Source: Bolinopsis microptera (Eukaryota > Ctenophora > Tentaculata > Lobata > Bolinopsidae). From it: a stretch of 60,000 nucleotides of DNA. This document shows, in pieces, positions 54,353 through 60,000 of the stretch. The translations under genes and the position numbers were made by a program. The notes beneath the pieces are model-generated. The model did no database searches. It was not told the origin of the DNA and saw only the letters and a list, made by a program, of their open reading frames with translations. The DNA lies in assembly GCF_026151205.1 (NCBI RefSeq), contig NC_087081.1:4957246-5017245 (forward strand), read 5' to 3'. The stretch's first letter is position 1. Each line of letters starts with the position of its first letter.

Positions 54353-57228
54353 CGCCAAACGACAGCTGGCTACAACTTATAAAGTTCGTGGAATCCGAAA
54401 TAATTGGAATTCTTTGTAATCTGATTATGGTAATATTGTTTCCAAATTCCGAAACAATTATAACGCTCTTCATAACGGGCTACTACTATATTCACATAAA
54501 TAAATAAATACGTATTAAGGTTGTAAATTAAATAACTTTAAATTCTAACTGGGTACAATCAAGGTGAAATAAAGTAAAGATTTACAATCGTCGATGGTGC
54601 ACAAAAGATAGACCTGCATACTTTACAAAGTGGAAGCCTGTCGAGACTGGAGAAATCGTTGCAGCGAAACTGAATTTATACAATCTTAATGAAGTTAAAT
54701 ATGTCTGAATACCCAAATATTTGAATATTTTGATAAAATGTCTGATTTAGGCCCATCCCTGATATGAATGAGAAAAAAAATTCAATTTCCAAGGAACGAT
54801 AAAGGAAATTTACATACTTCCTTATCACGGACTGCGTAATTCAATGATTATTTCCAAGATGAAAGTCATGGTGCATTTGGATCACGCACATAAAGAGTCC
54901 CAATACCTAATTCTCTCGATAAATTTAGGTAGAATCAGTCACAAATAATTCTAGAGAAAAACAATTCCAGCTTTTTACCAGTAAAACGATTATTTTGCTG
55001 TAACCAAGGAAACCAAGGTTAACTTTGTAATCAATCATAATTGGTAGTCTCTCTGCTATTGACACAAAATAAGGAAACACAATTAAATAATACTTTAATT
55101 AAGCTATTGCACCAATTAAAATCAAATAAAATTCGTTACTAATGGTTCGAATTTGAATTATTTCAACAAAACTTTCTGAATTAACAAGCGTGCACTACTT
55201 AGAGTCCTGATGTATAATCTAATTTAATGTGGGCCTCTACTCCAGAGAAATAAAATACAAAGTATGGACTATGGAGTATGCAGAGCTGTGATGAAATATC
55301 CCAAATATCGAGGAAGTAAAACAATCGCCCGACCACAAAAAAATTCAGTAAAAACTAAAAATATGAAAAGCCATTGTAAGAGTCGAGAAACTGAACAAAA
55401 ACCCTTTTCTGCAGTACGTCCCGTCTAACTGCGTGGAAAGGGGCCAAGAATGTCGTCAGGAATGACCGGAATATAACAAGTAATTTTGGCTAGTATTGAA
55501 TGTGAACTCAACATATTATTTCCTGGTTACTAGGTCGTGAATTACATTTTGCACTTGTGTTAAAAAATTCATATGCCGGAATGGGACAACATAATAAATT
55601 GCTTGATCATAAAACATATTCTTGAAAAAATTTTCGACGAAAAATGGTTCCAATCATCATGCAACATTGATTCCAGAGGAAGATTCTAAACTGTAAGACC
55701 TCCCATTCGCCGCACAACCAGGGTGTGGCGGTATGTCCTTTCTACCACAGACGCAGACACAAACACTATATATCCAAATATTTACTCAGCTAGTCATGTT
55801 CGGGGCGGAAAACCCAGGCCCTGCTTCTTTATCTAATCCCCGTTTTAAAGATGACGCAACAATCTTGGCCTGATGAGGTTATTACGCTAACAAGTACCCA
55901 GGTTCTCCTGAGGTTACAGGTGACACACGACATATTATGAAGGAGTAGATTTAGGTTTTCATGCTCACTTACCACGTACCATGCAATCTAGAATTTAGGA
56001 AATTAGGTTTGTGTGGTTTCATCATCATGTGCTGGACAGGGAACGGATATTACTTAAATTCCGGGGTGAGAGTCGTAGGGTTGTCAATAATTCCGCGTAC
56101 GTAATGTTCGTGTTATCGTGGTATTGGTAATCTCTAAATATCAGGAAGTGATGATATTTTTAATCGTCATGCATATCTCGGTTTGAAAACGGAATAGGCA
56201 GATACGTCCAAAAGTGACGTATTCAAAATTAACAATCCTTACTGATTCGATACTCTGAAGTTAGGCATAAGGAGCAATTGTACCTGTACGACTGATTTGA
56301 TCTCAGGCGCTTACCTATTGTAGTTCAGTGGTACGTTTTAAAAATTCAAGGAATATGAAGTATTCGGTAATCAGTACAAAGAATTAAAAGTATATGATTC
56401 GTCAAGGTAAAAACAGCATGGCTATTGGCTGTGTCTCGTATAAACTTACAGTCATTCAACTCATACAGCCTACAGAACCTAATATGCAATATTGGTCGAA
56501 ATACTTTTATTATCGAAAATTCTTTAATCTTTTAACGAAGTTATATCGAGCCTGATATCCTGTAGGACTAAAGGTACTAGGTAAACTATTATTAGAGCAT
56601 ATTTGAGGGCGCAATAATCTAAGAATAGATAAACTTCTACATGAAAATATGCAAATAGTTAATCAACTATGTAATAATAATAAACATTTAGTCCATCTTT
56701 CGACGGAGCGATGAATCGAGGATCGATAATATAATTCCATTCAAGGGTATGTGTCAATCGCATTCCCCTTACATAGAATGGTAATTGGTATGTGCCAATC
56801 CTTTTATTGAGTTATTACTCGCTTATTTCTTCCTGTTCCTAAGTTCCTCCCAATGAATCGCCCCTTCATTAGTTTAATATTGATAGCATTACAAATACCA
56901 TGCATACTGGCACCTCTTGGGTATCATGAACCTTACCGTTATATATCATCCAACCTGAAATTGGATTTGCTGACGTGATAACCAACTCCCAAAGGTATAG
57001 CCCGCCCGACACTCAGTCTGAGTGGAACTTATCAAAACACGCCCTCACTTCAAGTTTCAAATTTCATTTTGAATTCCTTTATATGGGGTGATTTATGGAT
57101 ACTCTCTAGTTTCTTTTAACGTTTAGTGGTCGGTTTTTCTCGGTCATCTGCACTCGAATTTTGATCAATTTTATCGTGTGTTCTGTGGTCTGAATGGTGA
57201 ACAGTACTAGTGCCATTTAACGGTCTTT
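54353..57228. other. No confident gene
   Basis: No splice-flanked coding segment with a recognisable family on either strand. 55797-55875 (+) contains an FGAENPGP reading and 55690-55745 (-) a short Cys-rich open segment; neither is supported by context. Confidence 0.45.
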
Positions 57229-57306
57229 AAAAAAAAGATACACCTTTATAGGTCCAACCGAATTAAGACTCTTAATTCGGTTGGACCTAAAGGTGTATCT
57301 TTTTTT
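57229..57306. repeat. Near-perfect hairpin, about 36-bp stem
   Basis: AAAAGATACACCTTTATAGG then TCCAACCGAATTAAGA pairs with TCTTAATTCGGTTGGACCTA then AAGGTGTATCTTTT, with a 1-nt loop and a 2-nt bulge. Probably a minimal foldback element; a small-RNA precursor is a less likely alternative. Confidence 0.7.
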
Positions 57307-57536
57307 GGGAAACTTTGTACGATACTGATAATTGAATTATTTTACCGTTAAATCATTATCGTTTTATCGTTACATCATTAATCATTATCGACACTACCTG
57401 ATGTCAAAATTTTCGGGTTGAACTTTTATCAAAAATTTCTTACAAACAGCTGGTGAAATACATGTTTGAGATACCATACGGTGTTATTAGAGAGGCTACA
57501 GATAATGAGGATAGTGATATCATGAACCTATCTATA

Positions 57537-57606
57537 CCGGGTTTTTTCTATACCGTGCACTGTTCGTTTCCCCTGGGAGGCCCGGTATAAAGAGGTTTGA
57601 CTGTAT
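57537..57606. repeat. Pogo/Tigger-like terminal fragment
   Basis: On the minus strand it reads TACAGTCAAACCTCTTTATA then CCGGGCCTCC, the kind of terminus common in pogo-like MITEs with a TA target. A related block is at 15612-15672 inside the foldback element there. Confidence 0.4.
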
Positions 57607-59394
57607 TAAATTAGTCGACAGTTAGTTTAGTCGCATTAAATTTAGTCTAACTGAACATTTCGTCCGTGAGGAATGCAAACGTTTAAAATATATAATGTAA
57701 AAACTCACTTATTATATTAGATATAAAAATGTGTAAAAAGCAACCCTTATTGAACAAATTTCATCAACATTTATGGCTGAAAAATATTCGAAGACTAGAA
57801 TAAAAATGAACAACTGTTTTCAAAATGAACAACTGTTTTCACAGCATGGAAAGATCCAGGTTTTCATTTTGAGGAGGCGCTAAAACACCAAATGAACCTT
57901 AGAGTTAGCCTAATCTGATACAAAGACGAGCATGCTAAATCACCTTATACTCGATTCTCGAACCTCCAGATTTTGCTATAAGCCCGCCCCCCTCACCGAG
58001 GTCGAAACTAACTTGAAGTTGAAGTTGAATTAGGTAGTGCGCCATCGACAGTGAGCCGTGCGCACCGACTGTAGGATGGTTTTTTAGCGCTAATTTCGGC
58101 CAGCACAAAATTCTTGAAACAAATGCATATTAGGTGATCTTCCCTCAATCCAATTAAAAAAATTGGTTAGCTTACTGATAGACTTACAAGGAAACTTTCC
58201 GAAAAAGTTGGAGCATATACAATATACAATCATCAGACATTAATATTATTATTATGTTACAGCTCAAATTAGATTCAAAGCAACACCTTTTTCCTAATTT
58301 TCATCACTATGTCAACTCCGATACGGAGTAATACGACGAAAATAAATGAATTTCGTCAAATTACGTGACTTATGTACGCTCCAAAAGCCACCACTCACTA
58401 ATCATTTCAAAAAAGTATAACAAATTTGGTATTGTGAAAAATTTCACATTCTCAAAAAACAACGGAACAAAAATTTAAAAAATCCGAGCAAGTTTAAATT
58501 AATCGTGCACCTCCTACTCCTAGTATAAGTATACAACAGCTTAATTTAATTTTAATCGGATTTGTATTATTCAAATTGCGCTTTTGTTTGGGGTACTTAA
58601 TTATTAAATTCCGTGCGTTCAGTCTCTATTTTCTGTTCAAAAGAAAGCTATCTGCACCACTAATATCATAACTATTTCTGCGAAAAAAAAAGTAAATTGC
58701 CATCTCAAAAAAAGCTATCGTCAATAAAATAAGAATTTTGGCTCTTCCTAGTTTTAATAATAAAAGCTGTTTAAGTTTAACTTTGATCACAAGGTTTATA
58801 TGGGCGTAAATTGATAATATATTTGAAAAAGCACAATTACGACAAACGGCAATTACTATTAGGAGGACGTCCAAAAAATATATGAAGTTAGGTTTAACAG
58901 ATTACGTATAAGTATAACCGATTATAGCCTGTCTAATACAGGACCACGATTATATCGAGCGTGCTAAAAATCAGTAATCACTAATCACTCTACACTCGAA
59001 CTTCAGGATTTTTCTCTTGAAACCAACTTAGATCAATTTATAATTATATTTCAATGCTGATTCCGAATCACCCCACATGGCATAGGGTTAAATACTTCCC
59101 TGACAAGTTTTAGCCGAAAAACTGGTTCGCTCACGTCACACTCACATGACCATATACTGAAATCTTGATATAATAATAAGGAAGTACTACTTCCTTATAA
59201 TAGTAATACTAATAGATTATGAAATAAGTGCCACAGAATTTTGTATAAAAAGTTGCCTCTAACTCTAAGTATGAATAATACAAATTCACCGTGCAGCACG
59301 AATAAGTCGAGCTGTATGCAATGTGGGCCTTTTGTGCAATGTCCATTGGCATAAGTATAACAAGTGTGTGAAATAGACAAAAAATGAATACTTT
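57607..59394. other. No gene seen
   Basis: AT-rich sequence. Open frames (58626-58874, 59195-59454, minus) are hydrophobic or low-complexity, lack splice or family evidence, and the last overlaps repeat R1. Confidence 0.5.
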
Positions 59395-59515
59395 ATTTGT
59401 ATCACGTCGTGACCACCATCGTCGTTTCACTATAGTAGAGTTTCTACGATACACTTACAGGGGGAGCCGCGCACTCGTGCGCGGCGAGTCATACAACGTA
59501 TGACAATACTTTATC
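59395..59515 (+). repeat. Dispersed repeat R1, copy 4, with hairpin insertion
   Basis: TGTATCACGTCGTGACCACC ... ATACAACGTATGACAATACT matches 33830-33900. About 37 extra bases interrupt it, including the perfect GC palindrome GCCGCGCACTCGTGCGCGGC (59466-59485). Confidence 0.65.
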
Positions 59516-60000
59516 GCTTTAATATTTAAATACCTATAACCTCTAAAATATCGAAAGTTTTGATTACAGGATCGTAATCAACTTGGTCAAACGCAACTTC
59601 TGGTACCAAAATTAATATATTTGAAAGACCAAGGTTCAACAATTTTGAAAATAATTGATATTTTTTAAAGCTTAAAATAATAATTTCGAAAGGTTTGTTT
59701 CGCTTCGCTGATGATGACATCATACAAATTATTTTATTCACATTTTTATACAACATTTGGTAAAAGGTTTACTGCCAACTCTTGACGCTTATTACAAATA
59801 CTAATTAGGGGTCTCCTACATTCTATTTTCTGGCAAATTTTCATTATAATTCTGTAATATGAAGCTGACCGGAACAGGCCAGTCGTGAACCGGAACAGGC
59901 CAGTCATGAAGTCTTATCTGCAGTTGCTAGCAATTTTCTGGACAGTCATTATTACAACAGTTTTCCCTTCAACAGTTTCCTCTTTTTAAAGCCACTCACG
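59516..60000. other. No gene seen
   Basis: One minus frame (59526-59756) is open but low-complexity. AACCGGAACAGGCCAGTC occurs twice near 59867-59906. Nothing else is recognised. Confidence 0.45.

Noticed and set aside
52787-54358. Two overlapping frames of 523 and 462 codons with YTVTIQSLYSQYTAYI repeats
   Set aside because: An 11-bp period gives the same peptide in different registers; this is satellite translation, not a gene.
55797-55875. FGAENPGP reading resembling a 2A-like peptide
   Set aside because: One residue short of the D-x-E-x-N-P-G-P pattern, no RT or other ORF follows, and the frame ends within about 25 codons.
1-60000. tRNA, rRNA genes or CRISPR arrays
   Set aside because: No complete cloverleaf, rRNA core sequence or repeat-spacer array was seen; the only tRNA-like match is the degenerate segment at 10094-10175.

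Overview
This is an AT-rich animal (metazoan) genomic window. The evidence is a five-exon homeobox gene of the Bsh/Bsx type with an intron at homeodomain position 44/45, exons of LDL-receptor class A and thrombospondin type 1 domains, an exon of an ABCD4-type ABC transporter, GT-AG introns, and a rich set of eukaryotic transposons (Penelope-like, LINE, hAT, TTAA-flanked and foldback elements). The phylum cannot be assigned from what is seen. Most of the window is transposons, their relics, and intergenic or intronic DNA. Long open frames in the low-complexity arrays are not genes.

Layout. 1-6 kb: an SGNH-hydrolase fragment (-), small inverted repeats and a decayed LINE (-). 2.3-10.5 kb: relics of LDLa and TSP1 exons (+), only the last LDLa exon (10388-10518) being intact. 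10.6-16.4 kb: three inverted-repeat elements; the first carries a coding-looking terminal exon. 17.0-23.8 kb: one ABCD4 exon (+) hit twice, by a 2.5 kb hAT element 18 bp before the exon and by a 4.06 kb element inside it; the latter holds a 2.6 kb polypyrimidine array. 24-34 kb: dispersed repeats, a subrepeat foldback element, a head-to-head inverted pair of Penelope-like elements inserted as one unit, and a 1 kb palindrome. 33-40 kb: an unclassified dispersed repeat (R1), a TA-flanked MITE, a 5'-truncated LINE. 40.5-44.7 kb: a complete, phase-consistent Bsh/Bsx-like gene (-, 327 codons). 44.7-47.2 kb: its upstream region, rich in CACGTG and TGACGTCA. 47.2-54.4 kb: two foldback loci built of an 11-bp periodic satellite, a 416-bp perfect 8-bp array, and three terminal exons of an unrecognised gene (-). 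54.4-60 kb: almost featureless.

The main observations are: (1) perfect TGACGTCA sites at exact 21-bp intervals in two coding exons of the homeobox gene and again upstream, where one exonic site is identical over 14 bp to the upstream pair; (2) an ABCD4 exon whose frame is restored exactly when a 4 kb TIR element and one 4-bp target copy are removed; (3) an inverted Penelope dimer with a single 13-bp target duplication, its two arms inactivated by different lesions; (4) 11-bp satellites enclosed in terminal inverted repeats.
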